A DNA stretch of 64,000 bases from Lactobacillus sp. MRS-253-APC-2B. Its GTDB lineage: Bacteria > Bacillota > Bacilli > Lactobacillales > Lactobacillaceae. The stretch lies in assembly GCF_012843675.1 (NCBI RefSeq), contig NZ_JABAFO010000001.1, positions 124,001-188,000 on the forward strand, read 5' to 3'. This document shows positions 50,722 to 60,288 of the stretch, in pieces. Below the pieces are notes generated by a model. That model saw nothing but the letters and a program-made list of their open reading frames with translations, made no database searches and was not told the DNA's origin. The stretch's first letter is position 1, and the number at the start of each line of letters is the position of its first letter. Made by a program: the position numbers and the translations under genes.

Positions 50722-52758
50722 CTAGTCAGTCATGGTCCGTTTCAATATCTCAACGTCCCATGGCTTAAGCTGAGCTTTGGGTGCAGCCTGGGTCAAAATG
50801 TCGATAAATCCAGCCTGCTGCAACTCAACCGGCAAAGGTCTTGCTTCATTTCTCATATTAAGCACGAAATAGAGTTCCTGACCATTTCTAACGCGGCGGG
50901 TGATTTCCAGATCGGTCTTTTCTGTGCACAGGCGCTTAAGATCGGTCTTTTCAACAACCCGATCAATCACCTGACTAAGCCCGTCATGATCCAGCCGCGT
51001 GCCGACATACCAAGCCTGACCCTTGCCAAACGAGTTTTCGACCACGGCAGGCGTACCAGCATAAAACTCACTGGCATAATGAGCCAGCACCCGCGCTTTT
51101 GAACTGGTTAGATGAATCTGATCACAAAGCAGTCGTCCGTTAAAGCTGACTTTTGGGTTATTTTCAAAAGCGACCTGCACAGTCTGACCAGGCACCGTGG
51201 CATCAGTTTCTTCAACCCAGATTCCCAAAATCTCACTCAAAGGTCCCGGATAGCCGCCCAGATAAACATTATCAGATTCATCAACCATCCCAGATGCATA
51301 AGTAGTCAGCAATTGGCCGCCATTTTGAACATACGCACTGATTTTTTCACCCAGTCCCTTTTTTACCATATACAGAACCGGTGCCACAATCAGATCATAT
51401 TGAGAAAAATCATCGTCCGTACCAATCACGTCAACCGGAATCTGGCGCTCATAAAACTGCTTGTAATAGTCCAGAATCAATGGCACGTATTTCAGATCTT
51501 GCGTAATACCGGCTACGTACTCAAACGCCCAAAAATTGCTCCAGTCAAACACAATGGCTGCTTTGGCGGGGATGGCGGCATCTTTAAAGGCCCTACCCGC
51601 TTTTTTCAGATCATGACCCAGCTGTGCAACTTCTTGAAAAGCCCTGGTATCGGTACGCTGCGAATGACTGATGACGGCGCCATGGAATTTCTCAGAGCCC
51701 CCTACGGCCTGCTTGAGCTGGAAATACTGAACGGTATCGGCCCCGTGTGCGACAGCTTGCAGCTCAGTTGCCCGCATTTGGTTGGGCCGTTTCAAAGGAC
51801 TGTATGGCTGCCAATTGACTTGCGATGGCGTCGATTCCATCAGCATAAACGGCTGATGCTTTAACCCACGCATCAAATCGTAGCGAAACGCAGCTTCATA
51901 AGCAGGCTCATCATAGGCCGGATAGCTGTCATAGGCAATAATGTCTTGATCTTTGGCCCAGGCATGATAATCAATCCACTTATTTGGCGTCCCATGAAAA
52001 TTGGTCAAAATCGGTGTTTGATCGTCATATTCTTCAATCGTCCGCTTTTCCAGATTATACAGATCCAACATGGCATCAGACTGAAAGCGCAGATAATCTA
52101 CTGACAACCCCGCCACGATCGTATGCGTGCCCTCAGCTCCCCAGGCGTCGCCCAGCTCATTGGGCACTTGAATCTCATCCCAGTCATAGATCGTATGGCT
52201 CCAGACACTGTTGTCCCAGGCGCGATTTAGATTATCCAACGTCTGATAGCGCTGTTTGAGCCATTTTTGAAAGGCTAATCGGCAGTTTTCGCAATAGCAG
52301 TTGCCGCCATACTCGTTATTAACGTGCCAAGCCACGATATGCGAATTGTCGGCATAGCGTTTTGCCAATTGGTCAACCAGATTTTTTGCCAGTCGGCGAT
52401 AGTTGGTCGAGCTGGGACAGAAATTATGGCGCTGGCCAAAGACATGCCGCCGTCCTTGATAGTCGACTCGTGCTACGTCTGGATATTTTTTAAACATCCA
52501 GGCCGGCATAGCTGCCGTTGACGTTGCCAAAACAATCTTAAAGTCGGCTTGACTTAGTTTTTCAATAACGCGATCCAGCTTTTCAAAATGATATTCACAT
52601 TCACGTGGTTCCAAAAGTGCCCACGAAAAAACATTGATCGTTGCCGAATTGATATCGGCCTGTTTAAAAACTGCGATATCCTTATCCCAATCGTTTTCTG
52701 GCCACTGATCAGGATTGTAGTCACCACCATATAAAACAGTTGGCAGTCCTTTTTTCAT
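50722..52758 (-). CDS. lacA: Beta-galactosidase, family GH42
   Basis: The enzyme hydrolyses lactose and other beta-galactosides in the cytoplasm. The 678-residue protein has the GH42 layout: a TIM barrel with acid/base E149 in WHVNNEYGG and nucleophile E308 in FMLMESTPS, zinc-binding cysteines in HNFCPSS and NCYCENC, then a trimerisation domain (~395-600) and a C-terminal beta domain. It lies 18 nt downstream of lacS and shares its promoter. Confidence 0.95.
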   Translation of the reverse strand: MKKGLPTVLYGGDYNPDQWPENDWDKDIAVFKQADINSATINVFSWALLEPRECEYHFEKLDRVIEKLSQADFKIVLATSTAAMPAWMFKKYPDVARVDYQGRRHVFGQRHNFCPSSTNYRRLAKNLVDQLAKRYADNSHIVAWHVNNEYGGNCYCENCRLAFQKWLKQRYQTLDNLNRAWDNSVWSHTIYDWDEIQVPNELGDAWGAEGTHTIVAGLSVDYLRFQSDAMLDLYNLEKRTIEEYDDQTPILTNFHGTPNKWIDYHAWAKDQDIIAYDSYPAYDEPAYEAAFRYDLMRGLKHQPFMLMESTPSQVNWQPYSPLKRPNQMRATELQAVAHGADTVQYFQLKQAVGGSEKFHGAVISHSQRTDTRAFQEVAQLGHDLKKAGRAFKDAAIPAKAAIVFDWSNFWAFEYVAGITQDLKYVPLILDYYKQFYERQIPVDVIGTDDDFSQYDLIVAPVLYMVKKGLGEKISAYVQNGGQLLTTYASGMVDESDNVYLGGYPGPLSEILGIWVEETDATVPGQTVQVAFENNPKVSFNGRLLCDQIHLTSSKARVLAHYASEFYAGTPAVVENSFGKGQAWYVGTRLDHDGLSQVIDRVVEKTDLKRLCTEKTDLEITRRVRNGQELYFVLNMRNEARPLPVELQQAGFIDILTQAAPKAQLKPWDVEILKRTMTD

Positions 52759-52776
52759 AATCTCTCCTCCCAGCCT

Positions 52777-54720
52777 TTACTTTTTGATCTCCGCTTTGGC
52801 GATCGGCTGACCATGGACAACCTTGACGCCGGTCTTAAGTTCTTGCAGCTGTACTTTTTGTGGCTGGGTCAAGAACGTTACGACAATATCATCATAGCCG
52901 CTTTGTAAGATCAGGTCACGATTGAACTCTAACAGCAGCTCACCGGCATGTACCGTCTGTCCCTCCTGGAAGTGCGTATTGAATCCTTCGCCTCGCATGT
53001 TAACCGTACCGATACCAACATGAATGACTAGGCCAACGCCATTTTCAGCCTCAATTTCAAAAGCATGCCGAGTTGAAAAGGCAAAGCGGATCTTACCGTC
53101 AAATGGTGCATAGATGCGTCCATCAGCAGGCTTAATGGCAAAGCCACTGCCTGGAAAGCCTTTGGTGCCGTCCTCATTAGTGACGTTAGCTAAATCAACA
53201 ACCTCACCATCAACCGGTGCCAACAGCGTCACCGCTGCCTGATTTTCGTCAACGACGGTTTCTTCGGCATCATTACCGGCTGCCAGTTCGGTCTTTAATT
53301 CTTCAACTACTTGGGCATGCTTCTTTTCGCTAAGCGTAACCTTGCTTAAGAAAATAACGATTGAAAGCAGCGCCAGTACCATTGGAATATAGAAAGCCAT
53401 GCTGTCAAACGTCCGAATGCTTTTAGCAGTCATATCGGCTGCCGTGGCGCTGCCAGTCATACCACAGGCCAAAGCGATCCAACCAACCAGACCGTTTGAG
53501 ATGGCCCCGGTTAATTTATCAATCATTGGTCGTACTGCCAACACAACGGCTTCGTTACGCTGACCGGTCTTAAGCTGACCATATTCAATTGCGTCCGTCA
53601 GCGTCAAAACGGTAACCAACTGCGCACAGTTGACGTTGAACAAAACCAGTCCCAAATCCATGACATAAACGTTGCTGCGGCCAAAGATAAAAATCAGATA
53701 GGCCACAACCATGCAGCACTGACCAATCGTAAACAGCCATTTTCTTGGTACGTACTTGTTAAAAATCGGGAACAGCGGACTGACAAAGAAGCCCACGATC
53801 GTAGCAATGACCCCAACAACCCAGAAATGACCAGGCTGACCGATTACAAACTTGTACAGATAGAACAAAACGCCATTGGTAATGACATAGGCACATGAAT
53901 ACATCAAATATGCTAGCGCTGGCCACATAATCTGATCATTATGAAAGATTGCGGAAAAGACGTCTTTGATTGACGTCTTTTGCTTGGCCGACTGCCGAAT
54001 GATATTATCGTTTTCTTTAGTGCCAAGGCAGACTGCCAAAGCACTTAAAAGCGCCAGCACCGTTACGATCGCCGCAAAAGCAAACCAGCCGGCTGGACCC
54101 TCATTGCGGTGTCCAGTTGCCAGGTAGGGAAAGGTCGTTACAATCGGTACCACGATGATCGTCAAACCGTTCCAGCCGATCGTACCGGCAAAAGCTCCCA
54201 ATGACGTATAGATACTGCGCTCATGTGAATCTTCACTCAGCGCTGGTACCATGCCCCAATATGACACATCGGAAAATGAATAAAAAATATCAAATGTAAT
54301 GAAAATTACAACGAACAAAACGGCAAACAGTACCCAGTTTACCTTGGCCAGGCCAAAAATCCCGGTAAATAATACCAAGAGCAGTGCGCCGCTGACAATG
54401 TTGCCCCATAAAATCCAAGGCTTGAACTTCCCCCAGCGAGTGTGCGTGTTGTCGACAATATTACCCAGCAATGGATCAATCACCAACTCGATAATCCGCA
54501 CGCCAACAATCAAACCGGTGATCAAGCCAATCAAACGGTCGGCAACTGATTTGCTTAGTCCGGCAAACATGCCGCTGGTAACGAAAATAATGAAATAATT
54601 GCTCATTACGCCATAAAAAGCAGAGTGGCCAACGTTTCCAAAACAAAATGCCGAGCGCGAAATCCACTGCTGCTTAGTTAAATGCTGCCGTGGTGCGGCA
54701 GCTTTGGTGGTAGTATCCAC
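52777..54720 (-). CDS. lacS: Lactose permease LacS with fused PTS IIA domain
   Basis: LacS imports lactose by proton symport or exchange for galactose. Residues ~20-465 form the 12-span GPH carrier (DPLLGNIVDNTHTRWGKFKP near 83-102). Residues ~485-647 form a IIA(Glc)-like domain with phosphorylatable H567 in LVIHVGIGTVNM, by which HPr adjusts transport in related species. The start is GTG behind GGGGGC. It is the first gene of lacSA; upstream are a perfect cre and several LacI-type motifs. Confidence 0.95.
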   Translation of the reverse strand: MDTTTKAAAPRQHLTKQQWISRSAFCFGNVGHSAFYGVMSNYFIIFVTSGMFAGLSKSVADRLIGLITGLIVGVRIIELVIDPLLGNIVDNTHTRWGKFKPWILWGNIVSGALLLVLFTGIFGLAKVNWVLFAVLFVVIFITFDIFYSFSDVSYWGMVPALSEDSHERSIYTSLGAFAGTIGWNGLTIIVVPIVTTFPYLATGHRNEGPAGWFAFAAIVTVLALLSALAVCLGTKENDNIIRQSAKQKTSIKDVFSAIFHNDQIMWPALAYLMYSCAYVITNGVLFYLYKFVIGQPGHFWVVGVIATIVGFFVSPLFPIFNKYVPRKWLFTIGQCCMVVAYLIFIFGRSNVYVMDLGLVLFNVNCAQLVTVLTLTDAIEYGQLKTGQRNEAVVLAVRPMIDKLTGAISNGLVGWIALACGMTGSATAADMTAKSIRTFDSMAFYIPMVLALLSIVIFLSKVTLSEKKHAQVVEELKTELAAGNDAEETVVDENQAAVTLLAPVDGEVVDLANVTNEDGTKGFPGSGFAIKPADGRIYAPFDGKIRFAFSTRHAFEIEAENGVGLVIHVGIGTVNMRGEGFNTHFQEGQTVHAGELLLEFNRDLILQSGYDDIVVTFLTQPQKVQLQELKTGVKVVHGQPIAKAEIKK

Positions 54721-54791
54721 GATAATGCCCCCTTATTTACTCTCACTCAAATCCATCTCGTAATCGATCGTTTCAATCTAAATGCATTTAT

Positions 54792-54813
54792 TTGAAATCG
54801 CTTACAGATTATA
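54792..54813 (-). promoter_or_regulatory. lacSA promoter core with perfect cre
   Basis: TTGAAATCGCTTACA (54792-54806) matches all 15 positions of WTGNAANCGNWNNCW and lies directly after the -10 TATAAT (minus strand, 54808-54813). CcpA bound at the start point should repress strongly. Confidence 0.8.
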
Positions 54814-54832
54814 TTGTACGCATTTAACGAGC

Positions 54833-54888
54833 AAAGTAAATAATTTATCAATAAAAATAAATCATTTACTTTATTTAGTAAATGATTT
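54833..54888. promoter_or_regulatory. LacI-type operator cluster and terminator-like palindrome
   Basis: AAGTAAAT (54833-54840) and ATTTACTT (54864-54871) are inverted; ATTTACT recurs inverted as AGTAAAT at 54877. The palindrome AAATCATTTACT-N6-AGTAAATGATTT (54859-54888) has perfect 12-bp arms and on the minus strand is followed by ATTTTTATTG, so it may also terminate the lacI-type gene that ends at 54925. AGTAAAT motifs recur upstream of the regulator, which supports operator function. Confidence 0.6.
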
Positions 54889-54924
54889 ATCGGGATAGCT
54901 TAGCTAACCAGGGCATCTTTCAGT

Positions 54925-55929
54925 TTATTTCAATTTAAAACTTTCGCGCACGATTAAATTGGTATCGACCATTGCATGAACATGGGGACGCTTCGGATTG
55001 GCAATGGCATCTTTTAAAATATTCAGGGCCATGCGTGAGATTACCTGTTGATTAATGTTATAAGTCGATAATGGTGGCGAAACGTATTCAGAAATATCAC
55101 TGTTGTTGATGCTGATGATACTGGTATCGCGTGGCACGATCACACCAGCATCGTTAAACGCCTGCAGCACTCCTACGCTCATGGTATCTGAAGCGATTAA
55201 AAAGCCTTCAGGCAATTGATCGCCATATTTTTTGACGGCTTTTTCTCCGAGCTGACGCCCATTCAGCACGCTAAACGCACCATCTGAAAAGACATCGGCC
55301 TGCTTAAAACCCATCTCTTCAGCTACGATTTTAAATGCCGCTTCTCGTGAGTCGCGCCGTCTTGGGTGCTTGCCGATTCGTGGACCAACCCCGCCAATAA
55401 AGGCAATTCGTTGATAGCCAGCATCAGCAAACTGCTCTAAGGCATCACGTACCGTCATGGTCAGATTGGGCTGAACCGAGTCAAAAAGATGTGGCAAGGG
55501 ATCCGTATCAACAAATACCCCAGCTGGCAGCAAGCGATGCAGCCGCTTAAAAATGCTCAACTCAACCTGGTCATCACCAACACACAAAAAGCCTTGAAAG
55601 TCCTCGGCATTGTCAATCAGCTCCTCAGCATACTGAAAGACTTTTACGCGCATGCCGGCATCTTCGATTGTTTCCAACAATGCATCCTTTAAGCTGGCAA
55701 AATAAGAATCCTGCAGCTGCTCTTGATTGTTCATTCGAAACAGCAATGCGATTGAAGGCGCAATTGCTGGCTTTTTACGATCCTGCCAGTAGCCAAGCTG
55801 ATTGGCGACTTTTAAAATCTTATTGCGCGTCGTCTGCGTAACCGAAAGCGTCTGATCATTGTTAAGCAGTCGTGAGACCGTAGCTGGAGAATAGCCGGAT
55901 CGTTGGGCAATCTCTTTGATGGTAACCAT
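54925..55929 (-). CDS. LacI/GalR-family regulator of the lac operon
   Basis: A 334-residue regulator with the N-terminal helix-turn-helix MVTIKEIAQRSGYSPATVSRLLNND, the hinge helix near 50-60 and a periplasmic-binding-type sugar domain. It lies directly upstream of lacS on the same strand and is therefore the likely repressor, released by a galactoside. An AGAGGTGA site precedes the ATG. Direct repeats of AGTAAAT before its own promoter suggest autoregulation. Confidence 0.9.
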   Translation of the reverse strand: MVTIKEIAQRSGYSPATVSRLLNNDQTLSVTQTTRNKILKVANQLGYWQDRKKPAIAPSIALLFRMNNQEQLQDSYFASLKDALLETIEDAGMRVKVFQYAEELIDNAEDFQGFLCVGDDQVELSIFKRLHRLLPAGVFVDTDPLPHLFDSVQPNLTMTVRDALEQFADAGYQRIAFIGGVGPRIGKHPRRRDSREAAFKIVAEEMGFKQADVFSDGAFSVLNGRQLGEKAVKKYGDQLPEGFLIASDTMSVGVLQAFNDAGVIVPRDTSIISINNSDISEYVSPPLSTYNINQQVISRMALNILKDAIANPKRPHVHAMVDTNLIVRESFKLK

Positions 55930-55977
55930 ATTTTCACCTCTTATACTGATTTGTGTACATTGATTATACCTTATTTA

Positions 55978-56004
55978 GTAAATATGAGTAAATAATAGGT
56001 AAAT
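55978..56004. promoter_or_regulatory. Three direct repeats of (A/G)GTAAAT upstream of the lacI-type gene
   Basis: AGTAAAT at 55978 and 55987 and GGTAAAT at 55998 are spaced 9 and 11 bp, near one helical turn. The same word forms the arms of the palindromes in the lacSA promoter. Confidence 0.5.
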
Positions 56005-56041
56005 AAAAAGCATGAAATCGCCATTAAGCGTATTTCATGCC
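56005..56041 (-). terminator. Terminator after the GNAT gene
   Basis: On the minus strand GCATGAAATACGC and GCGATTTCATGC form a 12-bp stem with one mismatch, followed by TTTTTATTT. Confidence 0.85.
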
Positions 56042-56055
56042 CTAGCAGACGTGAG

Positions 56056-56577
56056 TTAGTCATTTTTATTATCTGTTGACGAGCGATACTCCATCAAGAC
56101 TGCCGAGCGGGGATGCTTGTTTTGGTCTTCAATCGTTGCATCACCCGTTTTGATGAAGCCATATTTTTGATACAGTCTGATTGCAGGTACGTTGTCGCTG
56201 AAAACGTCTAAAACCAGTTTTTCCAAGGTACTGTAGTTTTCAAACCAATATGTGGCCTCATCAACCAATAGGCTGCCAATCCCATTTTGCCAAAAATCTT
56301 TTAAGACGGCTACACCCAGCTCGCCGACTTGAGGCTGATCAGCCAGCCCCATGATCGTAACGATGCCAATTGGCTGATCTTGGTACTGAGCCAATAGAAT
56401 CAATGAATCCGTACTTTCGCAGATATCATAAAGGCTGTATTCTTCCTGCTCAACCGTCAGCTTGTCTAAGTGCGGTACCAAGATAGCCTCGCTTTCCAAG
56501 GATAATTGCCTAAGCAGCTTCAAAATGGCCTGGGCATCTGCTGGCGTGGCTAGTTTGATTCCTACTGTTTCAGTCAT
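56056..56577 (-). CDS. GNAT-family N-acetyltransferase
   Basis: A 173-residue acetyltransferase with the acetyl-CoA-binding segment VGELGVAVLKDFWQNGIGSLL and the C-terminal NVPAIRLYQKYGFIKTG. Its start overlaps the end of tsaE by 8 nt. In other Firmicutes tsaE is often followed by the ribosomal S18 acetyltransferase gene rimI, but this sequence is nearer to general small-molecule GNATs, so the substrate is left open. Confidence 0.85.
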   Translation of the reverse strand: MTETVGIKLATPADAQAILKLLRQLSLESEAILVPHLDKLTVEQEEYSLYDICESTDSLILLAQYQDQPIGIVTIMGLADQPQVGELGVAVLKDFWQNGIGSLLVDEATYWFENYSTLEKLVLDVFSDNVPAIRLYQKYGFIKTGDATIEDQNKHPRSAVLMEYRSSTDNKND

Positions 56578-57037
56578 GAGCAGTCACCATTTGATTAACG
56601 ATTGTCTCAAAGCGCGCACCATGCGGCTCAAAGCTTAAAACGCGGGTCTTTTCGTCATCAGTACGTTTAAAGTTGATTGCCAAAAAATCAGCTGGCAGCT
56701 CATCTTCAATAAATTCTGCCCATTCAACCACGCTGATGCCATCACCATCAAAATATTCTTCCAATCCCAAATCTTCGGCACCGCCATTTTCCAGACGATA
56801 GATATCCATATGATAGAGCGGCAAGCGTCCTGATTGATATTCACGAATGATCGTAAACGTTGGGCTTTTGATTACGTCCTTAATACCAAGTCCGGCAGCC
56901 AGTCCTTTGGTGAAGGTCGTTTTACCGGCACCGAGGTCACCGTTTAAAACAATCACGTCACCAGCTTGTAAGTATGGTGCCAGCTTTTGTCCCATTGCCA
57001 TCGTTGCTTCTCGATTGTGTAAGGTTAATTCAGTCAT
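56570..57037 (-). CDS. tsaE: tRNA threonylcarbamoyladenosine biosynthesis ATPase
   Basis: TsaE is the ATPase of the TsaBDE complex that makes t6A37 in tRNAs reading ANN codons. The 155-residue protein has Walker A in LNGDLGAGKTTFTKG (residues 31-45), KSPTFTIIREY, the HMDIYRL segment and EWAEFIEDELP. The family length is usual. The ATG is preceded by AAAGGAC. tsaB and tsaD are not in the window. Confidence 0.94.
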   Translation of the reverse strand: MTELTLHNREATMAMGQKLAPYLQAGDVIVLNGDLGAGKTTFTKGLAAGLGIKDVIKSPTFTIIREYQSGRLPLYHMDIYRLENGGAEDLGLEEYFDGDGISVVEWAEFIEDELPADFLAINFKRTDDEKTRVLSFEPHGARFETIVNQMVTAHD

Positions 57038-57126
57038 TATTATTGTCCTTTGCTGGAATTGGCCATTTTGATCAAATTACTGACCATGGCCTAACGCTTT
57101 CTATTTTAGCGTATCGACGTCATAAA

Positions 57127-57163
57127 GCCAAAAAAGGCCGCCTGACTTCTGCCAGACGACCTG
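57127..57163 (-). terminator. Terminator after pta
   Basis: On the minus strand GGTCGTCTG and CAGGCGGCC form a 9-bp stem with wobble pairs, followed by TTTTTT. Confidence 0.8.
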
Positions 57164-57167
57164 GATT

Positions 57168-58142
57168 TTATAATGCCTGTGCTGCCGTAATCAAGGCAAC
57201 CTTGTAGACGTCTTCTTCATTGCATCCCCTTGACAGGTCGGCAATTGGCGCGTTCAAGCCTTGCAGAACCGGTCCAATCGCTTCAAAGCCGCCCAAACGC
57301 TGGGCAATCTTGTAGCCAATATTGCCCGCTTCCAGACTTGGAAAAACAAAGACGTTGGCATGCCCAGCTACCTTAGAGACAGGGGCCTTTAATTCGGCCA
57401 CGGCTGGTACGATGGCAGCATCAAACTGCAGCTCGCCATCAATTGCCAATTCTGGATCGGCAGCTTGAGCCAGCTTGGTTGCCTCAGCCACTTTAGTAAC
57501 CATTTCACCCTTTGCCGATCCCTTGGTCGAAAAGCTCAGCATAGCAACACGAGGGTCAAGGCCAAATAATTTAGCCGTCTTGGCGCTTTCCACAGCAACC
57601 TCAGCCATCGTTGGCGCATCCAGCTCGATATTGATGGCACAGTCGGCAAAAATGTAGCGCTGATTGCCCTTTTGCATCAAAAAGGCTCCACTGATCCGCT
57701 TGATGCCTGGCTTGGTCTTAACGATCTGCAAAGCTGGCCGGACCGTGTCACCAGTTGAGTGAATGGCACCAGAAACCATTCCGTCAACCTTGCCCATGTA
57801 AACCAGCATCGTGGCAAAGTAGCTGACGTCTTTGAGCATGGCATCGACTTGTTCAGGCGTGTTCTTACCGTGACGCCGCTCTAAAAGTGCCGCATGCATT
57901 GCTTGGTAGTCAGCAGCTGGATAGGCAGCCGGGTCCATAATCTCAACACCAGTCAAATCAACGTCGTTTTGTGCTGCGGCTGCTTTGATCTTAGCCTCAT
58001 TACCCAGCAGAATTGGCGTCAAGAGACCATCGTGTGCCAAACGGGCCGCGGCGCCAAAAACTCGCTCATCCGCGCCTTCTGGAAAAACGATCCGCTTGTT
58101 TGCTGATGAAAGCTGTGTCTTCAAATGTTCAAATACATCCAT
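57168..58142 (-). CDS. pta: Phosphate acetyltransferase
   Basis: Pta interconverts acetyl phosphate and acetyl-CoA. In heterofermenters this links phosphoketolase-derived acetyl phosphate to ethanol formation or acetyl-CoA supply. The 324-residue protein is the short single-domain form, with KRIVFPEGADERVFGAA at the start, VSGAIHSTGDTVRPALQI and VFPSLEAGNIGYKIAQRLGG. It follows ung by 29 nt on the same strand, the usual Lactobacillus order. Confidence 0.95.
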   Translation of the reverse strand: MDVFEHLKTQLSSANKRIVFPEGADERVFGAAARLAHDGLLTPILLGNEAKIKAAAAQNDVDLTGVEIMDPAAYPAADYQAMHAALLERRHGKNTPEQVDAMLKDVSYFATMLVYMGKVDGMVSGAIHSTGDTVRPALQIVKTKPGIKRISGAFLMQKGNQRYIFADCAINIELDAPTMAEVAVESAKTAKLFGLDPRVAMLSFSTKGSAKGEMVTKVAEATKLAQAADPELAIDGELQFDAAIVPAVAELKAPVSKVAGHANVFVFPSLEAGNIGYKIAQRLGGFEAIGPVLQGLNAPIADLSRGCNEEDVYKVALITAAQAL

Positions 58143-58171
58143 TATTCATAACCTCGCTTCTATGTCTGCAT

Positions 58172-58876
58172 CTATTGAGCAACAAGATCAACATGTTCGG
58201 GCAGGCGCCAGTCAATTGGCGTCTCTCCCATTGCCACCAGAGCCTCATTGGTTTTTGAGAAAGGCTTTGAGCCAAAGAAGCCACGGTTGGCAGAAAAAGG
58301 ACTGGGGTGCGGTGATTGTAAAACGATGTTGGTCTGCGTGTTGATCAAAGGAATCTTGGATTGGGCTGCCTTGCCCCAAAGAATAAATACCACTGGTCGC
58401 GGCCGTTCCGACAGCGCTTGAATCGCTGCATCCGTAAGCTGCTCCCAACCATGACCGCGATGCGAGAATGCTTGACCAGCCCGCACGGTAAGCACCGAGT
58501 TCAAAAGCAGTACGCCTTGATCGGCCCACTTCTTCAGATAACCGTGATTAACCGGTGGATAGCCAAGGTCACTTTGCAGCTCTTTATAGATATTTTGTAA
58601 GGAAGGCGGAATCTTGACCCCCGGCAAAACCGAAAAGCTGCAGCCATGTGCCTGATGCGGTCCATGGTAAGGATCCTGTCCTAAGATTACCACTTTTACC
58701 TTTGAAAATGGAGTCCATTCAAAAGCTTCAAAAATATGATGCATTTCAGGATAGATCGTCTGATGAGCATACTCATCGGCTAAAAAAGCGTGCAGCTGCG
58801 CATAATATGCAGATTCAAACTGGGGTTCCAAGACGCCCCACCAATCGTTATGGATAAGTTGTTTCAAAGTCAGCAC
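58172..58876 (-). CDS. ung: Uracil-DNA glycosylase
   Basis: Ung removes uracil from DNA. The 234-residue family-1 enzyme shows the catalytic D68 in [50 protein letters not shown] and the [14 protein letters not shown] motif with the active-site histidine. pta lies directly downstream. Confidence 0.96.
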   Translation of the reverse strand: MLTLKQLIHNDWWGVLEPQFESAYYAQLHAFLADEYAHQTIYPEMHHIFEAFEWTPFSKVKVVILGQDPYHGPHQAHGCSFSVLPGVKIPPSLQNIYKELQSDLGYPPVNHGYLKKWADQGVLLLNSVLTVRAGQAFSHRGHGWEQLTDAAIQALSERPRPVVFILWGKAAQSKIPLINTQTNIVLQSPHPSPFSANRGFFGSKPFSKTNEALVAMGETPIDWRLPEHVDLVAQ

Positions 58877-58988
58877 CTCGTGAATATTTTAACATGATTA
58901 TGATGATTACGATACGTTATTGACTGTTTTTATTGCCAACAGCTGTTAAAATAGTGATAGATACTTAAGAAAAGTGGTGATTTCTGTC

Positions 58989-59600
58989 ATGCGGCAATTG
59001 TACATCCGCGACCGTTCAACCGATCTGAATGGCGCCACTGTCATTCACGATGAAAGCGGCCATTCATGCTATCTCTTAGCCGGTAAATGGGGCATTCGCT
59101 ACGATGCACTTTCATTATATACGATGAGCGGTGAATTGTTGGCAGAAGCCAAGCAGCTGACACTTGGGCTGACGCCAAAGTTTGCCCTTTATTTGAATCA
59201 GCGACAAGTTGGCACGATCGGCAAATCACTGGGCTTTTTTCATGAACTAATCTATATTCGCGGCTTAAACTGGATTGTCGTTGGTTCGCTGATGAGCGGA
59301 CACTTCAAGGTCTTTTGTGGCAGCCGGCTAATTTTTGAGGTTGAGCCGGTGCAAAATACCGGGGGCTTTTGTAGTCGATTAAGTGTCGTCAATCAGGCCG
59401 ATGAGCCATTGGCAATTCTGACGGCAACAATCATCAATCGCTGGGCCAGACATCAAGATCGCCAGCCGCTGCGTGAAAAACTGAGTCAGCTGAACCCATT
59501 GTCTTCAACCGACAATGGCGATCTGAGTATGGGTTTTATGCAAAAGACAGTTCTCAAAGACCGTCAAAATCATTTTAAACGTCTTCATCAAACCATTTAA
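58989..59600 (+). CDS. LURP-one-related (tubby-like) protein
   Basis: A 203-residue soluble protein with the beta-rich LURP-one/scramblase-like fold suggested by MRQLYIRDRSTD, a GKWGIRYDALSLYTMSGELLA-like first strand set, and later GLNWIVVGSLMSGHFKVF. The function of bacterial members is unknown; they may bind membranes. GTG at 58974 is possible, but the ATG at 58989 behind AGTGGTGA is better. It is divergent from ung. Confidence 0.7.
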   Translation: MRQLYIRDRSTDLNGATVIHDESGHSCYLLAGKWGIRYDALSLYTMSGELLAEAKQLTLGLTPKFALYLNQRQVGTIGKSLGFFHELIYIRGLNWIVVGSLMSGHFKVFCGSRLIFEVEPVQNTGGFCSRLSVVNQADEPLAILTATIINRWARHQDRQPLREKLSQLNPLSSTDNGDLSMGFMQKTVLKDRQNHFKRLHQTI

Positions 59601-59617
59601 AAAGAGAGTGAGAAAAA

Positions 59618-59652
59618 ACTCCGAAAATCAGCTTGCGACCGATTTTCAGAGT
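59618..59652 (+). terminator. Terminator-like hairpin after the LURP-one gene
   Basis: ACTCCGAAAATC (59618-59629) and GATTTTCAGAGT (59641-59652) form a 12-bp stem with one mismatch; only a short T-tract follows. Confidence 0.6.
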
Positions 59653-59680
59653 TTGTCTTCGAACCTCCGCAAGGATGGCT

Positions 59681-59768
59681 AGGCCAGCCAAATGCTGATT
59701 TATCAGCGTTTGAACTGCCAGCCAGCTACTGCACTGAGGCATTATTATCCATAGAGGTTGAGTTAATT
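59681..59768 (+). repeat. Dispersed intergenic repeat, copy 2
   Basis: Second copy of the repeat at 48039-48130, with the shared core TGATTTATCAGCGTTTGAA and the end GAGGTTGAGTTAATT. It lies between a plus-strand gene and smpB. Confidence 0.65.
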
Positions 59769-59793
59769 CCCAGCCTTTTTATTTTACCCAAAA

Positions 59794-60267
59794 TCAGTAA
59801 TGTTTTAAGACCCGTTCAATCTGACGCTCCTGCTCACGTTTTTTGATCGATTCACGCTTGTCGTACTCATGCTTACCCTTGGCCAGACCAAGCAGCACCT
59901 TGGCATAACCGTGCTTGATGTACATTTTCAGTGGAATCAGCGTGATCCCTTTGGTGGACAGCTCACCTGCAATTTTTTTGATTTCTTTTTTATGCAGCAG
60001 CAGCTTGCGATTGCGCAGCGGATCATGGTTGAAAAAGGTACCATTGTCATATTGACTGATATGCACGTTCATTAGCCATAATTCGCCATTATGCAGCTGT
60101 GCAAAGCCATCCTTAAGGTTGACGCGGCGAGCCCGTACCGACTTGATCTCAGTTCCAGTCAGTGCGATGCCGGCCTCATAGGTTTCCAAAACCGCATAAT
60201 CATGACGCGCTTTTTTATTTTGGGCAACCAGATTATCGTCTTTTTCGTGATGGGATTTTTTTGCCAT
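59794..60267 (-). CDS. smpB: SsrA-binding protein
   Basis: SmpB binds tmRNA and brings it to stalled ribosomes. The 157-residue protein has the oligonucleotide-binding fold with [39 protein letters not shown] and the basic C-terminal tail [20 protein letters not shown]. It starts 21 nt after rnr. Its RNA partner is encoded at 20964-21336. Confidence 0.97.
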   Translation of the reverse strand: MAKKSHHEKDDNLVAQNKKARHDYAVLETYEAGIALTGTEIKSVRARRVNLKDGFAQLHNGELWLMNVHISQYDNGTFFNHDPLRNRKLLLHKKEIKKIAGELSTKGITLIPLKMYIKHGYAKVLLGLAKGKHEYDKRESIKKREQERQIERVLKHY

Positions 60268-60288
60268 CTTTTTCCCTCCCGTTAAAGC

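Noticed and set aside
51112-51864. A 250-codon plus-strand open frame
   Set aside because: It lies fully antisense to lacA, has no ribosome binding site and reads as low-complexity shadow sequence.
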